DNA from: Planctomycetia bacterium
Lineage (GTDB): Bacteria > Planctomycetota > Phycisphaerae > Phycisphaerales > SM1A02
Reading direction: 5' to 3'
DNA length: 8,917 nt
NCBI GenBank assembly: GCA_005799205.1
Contig: SYHM01000100.1
Coordinates: forward strand, 1 to 8,917
In this document: positions 1 to 6,751 of the stretch, one piece after another
How positions within the stretch are numbered: position 1 is the stretch's first letter
Layout of the letters: each line of letters begins with the position of its first letter
Made by a program: the position numbers and the translations under genes
Notes under the pieces: model-generated
What the model was told of the DNA's origin: nothing
Seen by the model: the letters and a program-made list of their open reading frames with translations, nothing else
Databases searched by the model: none

Positions 1-224
1 ATCTCGGAACGCATGGAGGCAAGTTGCGCAGCAAGTTGCGCGTTTCGCAACTCGGCCTCTTCGTGCAGTTGCTTGAGTTTGGCCTCTTGCGCTTCGTCTT
101 TGGTGGCGGCGACCGCAGCGGCGGCGTCCGCGGGCTTTGCGGGGTCGATGGCATCCGCACTCACACGCGCGGCACAACTGAGCACGACGGTCGCGAGACG
201 AATTGGAAGGGTTGAGGTCATCAT
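1..224 (-). CDS. Partial secreted coiled-coil protein, possibly SppA-like S49 peptidase N-terminus
   Basis: I read this from the reverse complement; the frame is open from an ATG at 224-222 to the window edge, giving 74 codons. A second ATG follows immediately at 221. The first ~24 residues look like a Sec signal peptide: MMTSTLPIR, a hydrophobic LATVVLSCAA stretch, then VSA|DA as a plausible signal peptidase I site. An Ala/Pro-rich linker follows. From about residue 45 there is a charged heptad-like helix (KDEAQEAKLKQLHEEAELR, then AQLAAQLA), so the exported protein begins with a coiled coil. The gene starts 36 bp after the nif3 stop, in the same frame and direction, and is probably co-transcribed with nif3. 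No Shine-Dalgarno is visible. I recall planctomycete S49 (SppA) peptidases with a signal peptide plus coiled coil before the catalytic domain, but no catalytic part is present here. Any coiled-coil periplasmic protein would fit equally well. Confidence 0.6.
   Translation of the reverse strand, partial: MMTSTLPIRLATVVLSCAARVSADAIDPAKPADAAAAVAATKDEAQEAKLKQLHEEAELRNAQLAAQLASMRSE
19..41. repeat. Two-copy 12-bp-period direct repeat (GCAAGTTGCGC)
   Basis: GCAAGTTGCGC occurs at 19-29 and again at 31-41. On the minus strand it encodes the repeated AQLA-AQLA of the coiled coil, so it is best explained as a small in-frame duplication within a helical repeat rather than a separate element. Confidence 0.6.
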
Positions 225-260
225 GGTGCCAACGAGGCTACCGCAAACGAACTCGCGTCT

Positions 261-1397
261 TCACGCATCAACGAGCGGATGGCCGTCCTCTTGAGAGAGC
301 GTGAAGGCGATTCCTGGAACGAATCGCGCGACCCGTTCAGCGAGTCGTGGCAGGTAGCCGCGTTCACTCACCGTGTGCCCGCACAAAAGCAGCGTGCAGC
401 CGCGTGCAATAACCGCGAGTTGATCATGATGCTTGGCCTCTCCGGTGAAGAAGAGAGTCGCGCCGCCATCCGCGGCCGCAGAAAAGAGCGACATCCCCGA
501 GCCAGCGCAGAGCCCGATCGTCTCGTGCTGCATCTGCTTCGATTCTGGTGGTGCCGCGCACTCGAGTCGCCGCGCGCCCAGGTGCTTGCGAAGTCTGCGA
601 GCGATCTCAGTCGCGCTCGCGGGTCGAGAAAGCCGCAGAAGTCGACCCTGACCCTCGCGCGCTGAGGGCTGTGCAGCGAGTGCGTGAACTTCGATTGCTG
701 GGGTCTCATACGGGTGCGCCGCTCGAAGTGCCGCGAGAGCTGCTGGAAGCGCCTTCGGCGAGGCAACCATCTCAATGCGCTGTTCGCTCACCCGCTCGAG
801 TCTGCCGCGGTGGCCCACACGGGGACGAGATGTCACACTCGCGAAAAAGGTCCCGTCGATTGCGAACGACTGCGAGCACTGGGAGTACTCGCCGATGCGT
901 CCTGCGCCCGCAACTGACATCGCCCCGCGAATGCGGTCCACGGCCTCGGGAGGAGCAAATGAGACAATCTTGAACGACTCGCGATTCGCAAGGGCCGAAT
1001 ATGGTTCGAGTGGACGCACATCGCCATCTCCGATTCCTTCGGCAAGCCAGTCATTGATGCCCCCTGCAACAGCATCGAGTGCGGTGTGCGGCGAAAGGAC
1101 GGCGATCCCAGCACGCGCCACCCTGTAGAGCGCCGCCGTTGAAGGCTCGTGCGCGACGAGCTTCTTGATCGGATGAAAGATCGGCGGGTGGTACGCAATG
1201 ATTGCGCCAACTTTCAGCGCGCACGCTTCAGCCGCGACGGCATCAGTGAGGTCAATTGTGAGGAGCACCCGATCACAGGATGATCCAGGATCGCCGATGA
1301 GCAGTCCAACATTGTCCCACTCCGCCGCGAGCGCGGGCGGCGCGACGCGTGCGAGTGCCTTTGCGAGATCACCGACTCTGCGAGAGCGCGTCGCCAT
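261..1397 (-). CDS. Nif3-like dinuclear metal center protein (YqfO/NIF3 family)
   Basis: Full-length 378-aa NIF3 family protein, of a family often labelled 'GTP cyclohydrolase 1 type 2 homolog'; its true reaction is not settled. N-terminal half: WDNVGLLIG at 27-35, a metal-site segment AYHPPIF at 68-74 and SPHTALDA at 102-109. Middle: a PII-like inserted domain with AHPYETPAIEV around 227-237, which makes this the long YqfO type rather than the ~250-aa YbgI type. C-terminal half: FFTGEAKHHDQ at 317-326 and CGHTVSERGYL at 339-349, supplying the second set of His and Glu ligands (H341, E345). The usual bacterial HHP motif reads Y69-H70-P here, so one expected metal-ligand His is Tyr. I recall the same YHPPIF in eukaryotic NIF3L1. 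The ATG at 1397 is the first start and has no clear Shine-Dalgarno. The gene lies upstream of the secreted-protein gene and is divergent from phoH. Confidence 0.93.
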   Translation of the reverse strand: MATRSRRVGDLAKALARVAPPALAAEWDNVGLLIGDPGSSCDRVLLTIDLTDAVAAEACALKVGAIIAYHPPIFHPIKKLVAHEPSTAALYRVARAGIAVLSPHTALDAVAGGINDWLAEGIGDGDVRPLEPYSALANRESFKIVSFAPPEAVDRIRGAMSVAGAGRIGEYSQCSQSFAIDGTFFASVTSRPRVGHRGRLERVSEQRIEMVASPKALPAALAALRAAHPYETPAIEVHALAAQPSAREGQGRLLRLSRPASATEIARRLRKHLGARRLECAAPPESKQMQHETIGLCAGSGMSLFSAAADGGATLFFTGEAKHHDQLAVIARGCTLLLCGHTVSERGYLPRLAERVARFVPGIAFTLSQEDGHPLVDA

Positions 1398-1469
1398 GCG
1401 GTCACGCTACGAGCAAATCTGTGAAATGTCTCGCCGAGAGCAGGAACAATTCGTAGACTGCACTCAACA
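1398..1469. promoter_or_regulatory. Divergent intergenic region between nif3-like gene and phoH
   Basis: These 72 bp separate two divergent start codons, so they should carry promoters for both directions. I could not find a convincing -35/-10 pair on either strand. The best single element is TAGACT at 1454-1459 (4 of 6 to the -10 consensus, plus strand), without a good -35 at the right distance. A short inverted repeat, TCTCG-C-CGAGA, lies at 1429-1439 but is too small to call an operator. Confidence 0.3.
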
Positions 1470-2930
1470 ATGATGAGCCGCCCACCTTCGGGATCGGGCT
1501 CCCACACCGCGCAGGCGAAAGCGCCCGTGACGACCAGTGCGGAGCAAGTCAGAAAGCACTTTGTTCTCGACACAAATGTGCTGCTCCACAATCCGCAGTC
1601 CATCTTCAAGTTCGAAGAGCATGAGGTCGTGATTCCGCTGGCAGTGCTTGAGGAGCTCGACACCTTCAAGAAGAACAACGACGAAAAGGGACGCAACGCT
1701 CGCCAGGTCATTCGGGCGCTCGATCGGTTGCGCGCCAATGGGCATCTCTTTGAGGGGGTGGTTTGGAACGAGCAAGGGGGATCGGTTCGAGTGCATCGCC
1801 TCAAGCCCGCAGCGAACTACGACCTCGACCTTGACGTGGTTGACAACCGGATCATCGGGACCGCTCACGCGCTTCATGCGCAGGGGCTTCGCGCGATTTT
1901 TGTGTCCAAGGACATCAATGCGCGCGTCAAGTGTGACTCGATTGGTGTTCCAGCAGAAGACTTCGAGTCGGATCGCATCGACGCGAACTGGCTCAATACC
2001 GGATTCGTCACCTGCCGCGTCCCGCGCGAGTTGATCGATGACCTCTATTCTGAGCGGCAGCTTCCCATCGCGCGCATCGAAGCGGTTCCTGGGGCGCTGC
2101 CTGAGATTCCAAAGGACGAGGGTGGTGGCAAGGCGACGTTGCTCGCGAACCACTTCATTTCGCTGATTGATGACGCTGACCCCTCGCATACTGGTCTCGC
2201 GCGGCGCCTTTCAGACACCAATCACATCATTCCCATCACGGGACCGCGCAAACCTGTCTATGGAGTGATCGCGCGCAATGTGCAGCAGACAATGGCGCTT
2301 GATCTGTTGCTCGACGACGAGATCAAGCTCGTCACGCTGATCGGGCCAGCTGGTACAGGAAAAACACTGCTCGCCCTCGCCGCTGGAATGCAGAAAGTCT
2401 TCAAGGAAGAGCGCTTCGACAAGTTGCTCGTGGCTCGTCCGATCATGCCGCTTGGCCGCGACATTGGTTACTTGCCTGGAGACAAAGATGAGAAGCTCTC
2501 GATGTGGATGCAGCCCATCTTCGACAACATCGCCTATCTGCTTTCGACACGAGGCGGGCACGGGAACGCCGAACCAGACAGCAAGACCACTGAACAGCGC
2601 ATCGACCAGCTCGTGGCGACGCGAAAGCTAGTGCTGGAACCCATCACCTACATCCGCGGGCGAAGCATTCCCCACCAGTTCATCATTGTCGACGAAGCGC
2701 AAAATCTCTCACCGCATGAAGTGAAGACAATCGTGTCACGCGTCGGCGATGGCACGAAGATTGTGCTCTGCGGTGATGTTGGGCAGATTGATAACCCATA
2801 TCTCGATGCGGCGAGCAACGGACTCTCACACCTCATTGAACGGATGAAGGGGCATCGAATCGCGGGGCATGTCACACTGTCGAAGACGGAACGAAGCGAG
2901 CTGGCAAGTATCGCTGCTGAGATGCTCTAA
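1470..2930 (+). CDS. phoH: PIN domain-containing PhoH family ATPase (PhoH2 type)
   Basis: A 486-aa two-domain protein. Residues ~30-155 form a PIN-type ribonuclease domain with FVLDTNVLLH at 31-40, PLAVLEELD at 56-64, VVDNRIIG at 123-130 and FVSKDIN at 144-150. The expected acidic metal ligands D34, E62, D125 and D148 all appear present. A ~90-residue linker follows. From ~250 comes the PhoH P-loop ATPase: Walker A GPAGTGKT at 292-299, VARPIMPLGRDIGYLPGD at 321-338, Walker B FIIVDEAQN at 404-412, GDVGQID at 435-441 and a candidate arginine finger in KTERSE at 472-477. PIN-PhoH (PhoH2/YlaK-like) proteins are described as sequence-specific RNA-unwinding ribonucleases, so an RNA-processing role in the cytoplasm is inferred. 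Length is typical for the family. Two adjacent ATGs (1470 and 1473) could start translation and neither has a Shine-Dalgarno. Its last 59 bp overlap the convergent FUSC gene. Confidence 0.95.
   Translation: MMSRPPSGSGSHTAQAKAPVTTSAEQVRKHFVLDTNVLLHNPQSIFKFEEHEVVIPLAVLEELDTFKKNNDEKGRNARQVIRALDRLRANGHLFEGVVWNEQGGSVRVHRLKPAANYDLDLDVVDNRIIGTAHALHAQGLRAIFVSKDINARVKCDSIGVPAEDFESDRIDANWLNTGFVTCRVPRELIDDLYSERQLPIARIEAVPGALPEIPKDEGGGKATLLANHFISLIDDADPSHTGLARRLSDTNHIIPITGPRKPVYGVIARNVQQTMALDLLLDDEIKLVTLIGPAGTGKTLLALAAGMQKVFKEERFDKLLVARPIMPLGRDIGYLPGDKDEKLSMWMQPIFDNIAYLLSTRGGHGNAEPDSKTTEQRIDQLVATRKLVLEPITYIRGRSIPHQFIIVDEAQNLSPHEVKTIVSRVGDGTKIVLCGDVGQIDNPYLDAASNGLSHLIERMKGHRIAGHVTLSKTERSELASIAAEML
2872..2930. 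other. Convergent 59-bp overlap of phoH and FUSC 3' ends
   Basis: The FUSC stop (TGA, 2874-2872) lies upstream of the phoH stop (TAA, 2928-2930), so the last ~19 codons of each gene are read from opposite strands of the same DNA. The phoH side is constrained by the conserved KTERSE segment; the FUSC side is a poorly conserved basic tail (QRYLPARFVPSSTV). No terminator hairpin with a T-run is visible at either end. Confidence 0.8.
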
Positions 2931-5253
2931 ACCGCTGGTTCTCGGCACGAATGTCAGCGAAGACGGCAACGAGCTCGTGGAGCCGCGCGTGGGCGAGGTT
3001 GCACAGCGCAATCTGCCCAAGGACACGCTCGGCGGCGGCGGCATCCAGTGCGCGCACCCGCGGGCGAAGCCGAAGCTGGGCGGTTTGTTCACTGAGCTGA
3101 TTGACAGCCCGATCGACGGGCTCGAGCGCGTCAGCAAAGCAGTCGAACCTTTGCGAGTCGATGTTGTCGGCGAGAGCGTCGCAGGCACACTCGATCGCTT
3201 CGGTGCATGAGACAATCTCGCTAAGTTCGCTGAGCGCGCCGTCGCTGAGCACCCCAGTGAGTCGATTGGTTGTGAGCGCGCCCGCGGTCGCAACAAGCCG
3301 GCAGAGTTGCACTTCGACTCGCGCGACCTGATCTGGTGTGAGCCCAGGCGCCTCCATTGGTGGTGTCGCACGCAAGTGTGCGGCGAGGTCCTGCATGCGA
3401 AGAATGAGGGCGTATGAGCGAAAGCGAAGTTGGTGTAACTCCGCGAGGCCAGTGGTGGGCCCCAAAAGCCTTGCCCGAAGGATTGCTCCAATTCGCCTCA
3501 GGGCACTCGTCGCAATCTCGAAGAGTTCGCGCCGGCCAGGTTCAGGAGAGATGACGCCGAAGACGAGATAAGTCACGAGAGCGCCGAGCAGGATGCCAGT
3601 GACGCGGGCGCTGAGCGGAGTCATGTTGATTGTGGGCGCAAATGAACCCAGCATCACGATGGCGAGGCAGAAGAGCCCTTGAACGCCGAAGTATGAAACG
3701 CGGGGCCCTCCGGCGTAGACCCAGAGAAATGGCGCCGCGCAGACGGCCCAGAGCACGATGAGTCCAGTGAGTGTGGTGATCGTGGGCATGACAAAGATCA
3801 GCGCAAGGATGCCGATAGCGCCCCCGGCGAATCCCCCAAGAAATCGAAGGCGCGCGCGTGCGACGGTTGCCTCCATCGATCCTCCACTCACACCGACGAT
3901 CATGAGTGGTGTCACCATCATTGTTGTAAGACTTGCGTAGCCCGTTGCTGTAACAAAGATCCACCCGATTGTGCACGCGATCGCGGTGCGGATTGCGAAC
4001 GACAATCCGCGCGATGCGTCGCGTCGCAGTCCTAATCCAAAGCGGGGTCGCACGATCCAGGCGCGCCAACTCGCGCCATCTTGTGAGCCGGGTAGCGCGC
4101 GGATGCTCGCTGCGTACGAGCTCGCGCGCAGTGTTCGCACCATCGCGATCACCGCTGTGATCGGTAGCACTGAGCGAACTGTTCGCTCTAGTTCGCCTTC
4201 AAGTTGGGCTCCGCCCGCGTTTCGAATGCCCGCGCGAGCGATGTGCGCTTCGTGGGCGGCGCCAAGCGATTGAATCGCTCGATCGAGCGCTGTGAAGTCG
4301 AGTGGGACGCGGTTCAGGCCCTCGCCCTCAGGGTCAAGTTGATTCGTCCAGGCCTGAAGGTCACCAAGAAGCACCTCGAGAGCCGAGACAACTTCGGTGA
4401 CTGGCCCAACGAATCCGCCATATTCCTTCGATTCGTCGCAGCACTTGAGCGCACCGATAGCACTGCTTGAGAGCTCAGAGATTGACTCGAGCAGCATGAC
4501 GCGATCGGTCAACTGATCGATCGTGGCGCGAAATGACGGTCGTTCGTCAAGAAGAGTTTGGATCAGCAGCAAGAGCGCTTGAATCTCCTGCGGTCCCACG
4601 GGGGGTGAGAGTGTGCTGACATCAGCACGCCCGTTGTCTGGACTCAGTTGCGCACGGATGAACGCCATGCGGGTGCGAGTGCGGTCCAGCGCCTGACCCA
4701 GCCGCGTTCGGATTGCAAGCAGTGGGTGCACCGGAAAGAGCATGCGTGCACCGATCCATGTCAGTCCGACCCCGATTGCGACGACCCACTCGCGCTCGAA
4801 TGCAATCGTTGCAATCGAGTCGAACGATCGGTGCGAGTCGCCGATGACGACAAGGACCGACAGTGCGAAGACCCATCCAACCGCTGGGATGCCACTGCGC
4901 ACGATGACGAGTGCGGCAATTGTGATGCACGTGAAGATGGCAGGAATGAGGAACCATGGCTGCTCGAACAGGGTGGCGTAGAGCGTGTAGGCAACGGCGA
5001 CTCCTAGGGTTGTCGAAACGATGCGCTGGACACCGCCGCGAAACGACGATGTCACGCCTGGGGCCCCAACGAGCAGCATCGTGATGATCGCCCAGTACCC
5101 CTCGCTCAATCGAAAGACCTGCATCGTCACGAGGATTGCAATCGATGTCACGAGCGCACGAATCGCGGTGTGCCAGCGCGCGGTCGACGGCGCCATTTCT
5201 CGCGCGAGAAATGCGAGGGCCGTCGACTCGGCTCGCGAGAGTGCGTCGATCAT
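2872..5253 (-). CDS. FUSC-family (AaeB-like) aromatic acid/efflux membrane protein
   Basis: A 793-aa inner-membrane protein with the duplicated FUSC architecture. The first membrane module has about six hydrophobic segments (31-47, 52-66, 76-96, 100-118, 121-138, 155-175), including RLSEGYWAIITMLLV and the GARMLFPVHP exit. A soluble helical region (~180-410) follows. The second module has segments at ~416-436, 440-457, 471-489, 493-513, 520-538 and 548-569, ending VFGVISPEPGRRE. A helical cytosolic tail (~570-793) closes it. Known relatives include AaeB, a p-hydroxybenzoate efflux pump, and YccS-like proteins; the substrate here is not shown by sequence. The ATG at 5253 overlaps the pabB stop as ATGA and has no Shine-Dalgarno, which favours coupled translation. 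An alternative start is M20 (5196-5194). Codons 9-24 carry a strong inverted repeat. No aaeA-like membrane-fusion gene is in the window. The C-terminus overlaps phoH tail-to-tail. Confidence 0.88.
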   Translation of the reverse strand: MIDALSRAESTALAFLAREMAPSTARWHTAIRALVTSIAILVTMQVFRLSEGYWAIITMLLVGAPGVTSSFRGGVQRIVSTTLGVAVAYTLYATLFEQPWFLIPAIFTCITIAALVIVRSGIPAVGWVFALSVLVVIGDSHRSFDSIATIAFEREWVVAIGVGLTWIGARMLFPVHPLLAIRTRLGQALDRTRTRMAFIRAQLSPDNGRADVSTLSPPVGPQEIQALLLLIQTLLDERPSFRATIDQLTDRVMLLESISELSSSAIGALKCCDESKEYGGFVGPVTEVVSALEVLLGDLQAWTNQLDPEGEGLNRVPLDFTALDRAIQSLGAAHEAHIARAGIRNAGGAQLEGELERTVRSVLPITAVIAMVRTLRASSYAASIRALPGSQDGASWRAWIVRPRFGLGLRRDASRGLSFAIRTAIACTIGWIFVTATGYASLTTMMVTPLMIVGVSGGSMEATVARARLRFLGGFAGGAIGILALIFVMPTITTLTGLIVLWAVCAAPFLWVYAGGPRVSYFGVQGLFCLAIVMLGSFAPTINMTPLSARVTGILLGALVTYLVFGVISPEPGRRELFEIATSALRRIGAILRARLLGPTTGLAELHQLRFRSYALILRMQDLAAHLRATPPMEAPGLTPDQVARVEVQLCRLVATAGALTTNRLTGVLSDGALSELSEIVSCTEAIECACDALADNIDSQRFDCFADALEPVDRAVNQLSEQTAQLRLRPRVRALDAAAAERVLGQIALCNLAHARLHELVAVFADIRAENQRFRASQQRYLPARFVPSSTV
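5183..5227. repeat. Large inverted repeat / predicted RNA hairpin inside FUSC codons 9-24
   Basis: A perfect 20-bp palindrome lies at 5194-5213 (half-site CATTTCTCGC followed by its exact complement). It is enclosed by a second matched pair of 9-bp arms, GTCGACGGC at 5183-5191 and GCCGTCGAC at 5219-5227, with 2-nt and 5-nt internal gaps. In the minus-strand mRNA this would fold into a long stem about 26 nt after the A of the FUSC start codon, capped by a GCGC tetraloop. As DNA it is a two-fold symmetric site a dimeric regulator could bind. It also contains the ATG of an alternative FUSC start, M20. Confidence 0.75.
5250..5253 (-). promoter_or_regulatory. ATGA stop/start overlap coupling pabB to FUSC
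   Basis: The pabB TGA (5252-5250) and the FUSC ATG (5253-5251) share bases in the four-base ATGA arrangement typical of translational coupling. There is no Shine-Dalgarno before the FUSC ATG, so re-initiation by ribosomes finishing pabB is the likely mode of entry. Confidence 0.75.
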
Positions 5254-6677
5254 GGCCGAGCGTGGGGGTGTGCGAGCACGCCGTTCCGAGCCAGAACGGT
5301 TCGAAGCGCGAGAGTCTTGTCGTTTGACTCAGCCTCTTCGAGGGTTGGATCACTCTCAGCAACGATGCCGCACCCTGCGCGATAGTCGATTGCCCACTCA
5401 TGCGGATGCGCGCTGCGAGTGAGGACGGCAGTGCGGATCGCAACATTGAAGAGCGCTGATCCGCAGCCGCTCGAAAATCCGATTGCGCCGCAGTAGGGTC
5501 CGCGCCGACTTGCCTCGAGTCCGTCGATGATCTGCATGGCGCGCACTTTCGGTGCTCCGGTGACCGATCCTGGCGGAAATGTCGCCGCAAACAGGTCGCC
5601 AAGGTCAGCGGATGTCGCAAGTCGCCCAGAGACCTCGGCAACCGCGTGAAGGATGGTTGGGTGCGGTTCGATCTCCCGAGCGCGCGTGACGCGCACAGAC
5701 CCGAGCTCACAGACTCGCCCAAGATCGTTGCGCATCAGATCGACGATCATGTGAAGTTCTGCCGCGTCCTTTTCGCTCGCGCGGAGTGCTTCTGCATCGC
5801 GATGGAGCGCGCGCGTGCCTTTGATCGGACGGGTCGTCACCGTGCGAGTCGCGCCATCGACAGCGAGAAAAAGCTCGGGGCTCAGCGAAACGACCGCATG
5901 GTCATCGTCGAGCTCGAGCGCAGCCCCATAGCGCGGCGCTGCACATGCGAGGGCATCGAGGGCGAACGCGCGCGCCGACCCAGTGAACGCGGCGCGATAC
6001 TCCTGCGAAACATTTGTTTGAAAAATGTCGCCAGCGCGGATGAGTTCGATCGTGCGCCGAACGGTCGCCGCGAATTGGCCGTCGGTCGCTCCGGCGCGCA
6101 AAGCTCCCTCGTCGCAAGGGGACCACCCGCACTCCTCGTCGCAGTCAGAGGCATGTTCGTCAACGAGCGAAGCCACCTCGCGGCCATCAGCACGACCCAC
6201 CTCAAACCACACCCCATGCGCGTGGCAGTAGATGAGCGCGCGTTCGACGCGGCAGAGCATCGCATCGGGCCACTCCTTCTTGCCTCGCGAGGTCGATGGA
6301 ACGCGCGTGTGCGCACCGTCACGCGTCATCGCATGCGGTTCAAACAGCGCTCCACAGTCATAGCCAATGAATCCGATCCAACCTGAGGCGAACGGAAGGC
6401 GCTGGGCTCCACCCGGACTCGTTGCGGGAGTGATCGCAGGATCGCATGCTGGACTGAATTCGCGAAGCGCTTCATGCAGTCGCTGCGCGTCAGACGTGCG
6501 TACATCGATCCGGTGAGAAGTTGTGCGAGGTGCGAGAATTGTCCATTGATCAAACTCAGGCGATTCGCCGCCACTGGTCAGCGCGAGCAACGGCACATCT
6601 CGACTCCACCGAGCCATCGCAGATCGCGGGCCAAAGCGCCAGTCGAGGGGGCGAACCAGAGTTGCGCTGCTCACCAC
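5250..6677 (-). CDS. pabB: Aminodeoxychorismate synthase component I (PabB)
   Basis: A chorismate-binding enzyme of 475 aa from the chosen start. It converts chorismate plus ammonia (from a PabA glutaminase not in this window) to 4-amino-4-deoxychorismate on the way to p-aminobenzoate and folate. Key segments: RPLDW at 9-13, FIGYDCG at 103-109, GDIFQTNVSQ at 216-225, TTRPIKGTRA at 281-290, LMRNDLGRVCELGSV at 314-328, GSVTGAPKVRAMQIIDG at 370-386, YCGAIGF at 395-401 and YRAGCGIVAESDP at 432-444. PIKGT, with Lys at 286, is the PabB signature; anthranilate synthase TrpE has PIAGT. No PabA or PabC domain is fused. The frame stays open to an ATG at 6932, but those extra 85 codons are antisense to ppdK and look non-coding. 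The first start before the conserved RPLDW is GTG at 6677 (or 6674). No Shine-Dalgarno is seen, so the start is uncertain. Confidence 0.9.
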   Translation of the reverse strand: MVSSATLVRPLDWRFGPRSAMARWSRDVPLLALTSGGESPEFDQWTILAPRTTSHRIDVRTSDAQRLHEALREFSPACDPAITPATSPGGAQRLPFASGWIGFIGYDCGALFEPHAMTRDGAHTRVPSTSRGKKEWPDAMLCRVERALIYCHAHGVWFEVGRADGREVASLVDEHASDCDEECGWSPCDEGALRAGATDGQFAATVRRTIELIRAGDIFQTNVSQEYRAAFTGSARAFALDALACAAPRYGAALELDDDHAVVSLSPELFLAVDGATRTVTTRPIKGTRALHRDAEALRASEKDAAELHMIVDLMRNDLGRVCELGSVRVTRAREIEPHPTILHAVAEVSGRLATSADLGDLFAATFPPGSVTGAPKVRAMQIIDGLEASRRGPYCGAIGFSSGCGSALFNVAIRTAVLTRSAHPHEWAIDYRAGCGIVAESDPTLEEAESNDKTLALRTVLARNGVLAHPHARP

Positions 6678-6751
6678 CGCATCGTAGGGGGACGAATTCG
6701 TTGAGAGGTACGTGACTCGAGTAGGATGAGGGTCTTTCCTCGGAGACCACC
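6678..6751. promoter_or_regulatory. Divergent pabB-ppdK intergenic region with candidate ppdK promoter
   Basis: These 74 bp separate the chosen pabB GTG from the ppdK ATG. On the plus strand TTGAGA (6701-6706, 5 of 6 to a -35) and TAGGAT (6722-6727, 4 of 6 to a -10) are spaced by 15 bp, shorter than ideal, so this is a weak sigma-70-like candidate. Two small palindromes overlap it: ACGAATTCGT at 6692-6701 and ACTCGAGT at 6715-6722. They are too short to call operators. Confidence 0.35.
6742..6745 (+). promoter_or_regulatory. Shine-Dalgarno site of ppdK
   Basis: GGAG lies six bases before the ATG at 6752, a normal spacing. It is the only clear ribosome binding site in the window and it supports the upstream ppdK start that includes the basic N-terminal tail, rather than the internal M47. 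Confidence 0.65.

Noticed and set aside
13..294. Ser/Ala/Cys-rich plus-strand frame at the left edge
   Set aside because: It is antisense to the signal-peptide/coiled-coil gene and has the composition expected of a mirrored Ala/Glu-rich helix.
1464..2189. A 241-codon minus-strand frame opposite phoH
   Set aside because: It mirrors the PIN domain coding sequence and lacks any recognisable domain; phoH is unambiguous on the plus strand.
4265..4289. Overlapping inverted repeats (AGCGATT-G-AATCGCT and a 14-bp palindrome) inside FUSC
   Set aside because: A 14-bp palindrome is expected by chance about once in two windows of this size, and the site is mid-gene with no regulatory context.
4800..4820. 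Short direct repeat TGCAATCGT/TGCAATCGA in FUSC
   Set aside because: Two copies only, explained by repeated Ala-Ile-Thr-like codons in a hydrophobic region (DSIATIAFE).
4622..5722. A 366-codon minus-strand frame across the pabB-FUSC junction
   Set aside because: It is out of frame with both PabB and FUSC, which show clear family motifs; composition (Arg, His, Ser rich) is that of a frame shadow.
5250..6677. Assignment of the chorismate enzyme as anthranilate synthase TrpE
   Set aside because: The diagnostic motif is PIKGT with the Lys typical of PabB, not the PIAGT of TrpE, and no trp genes are adjacent.
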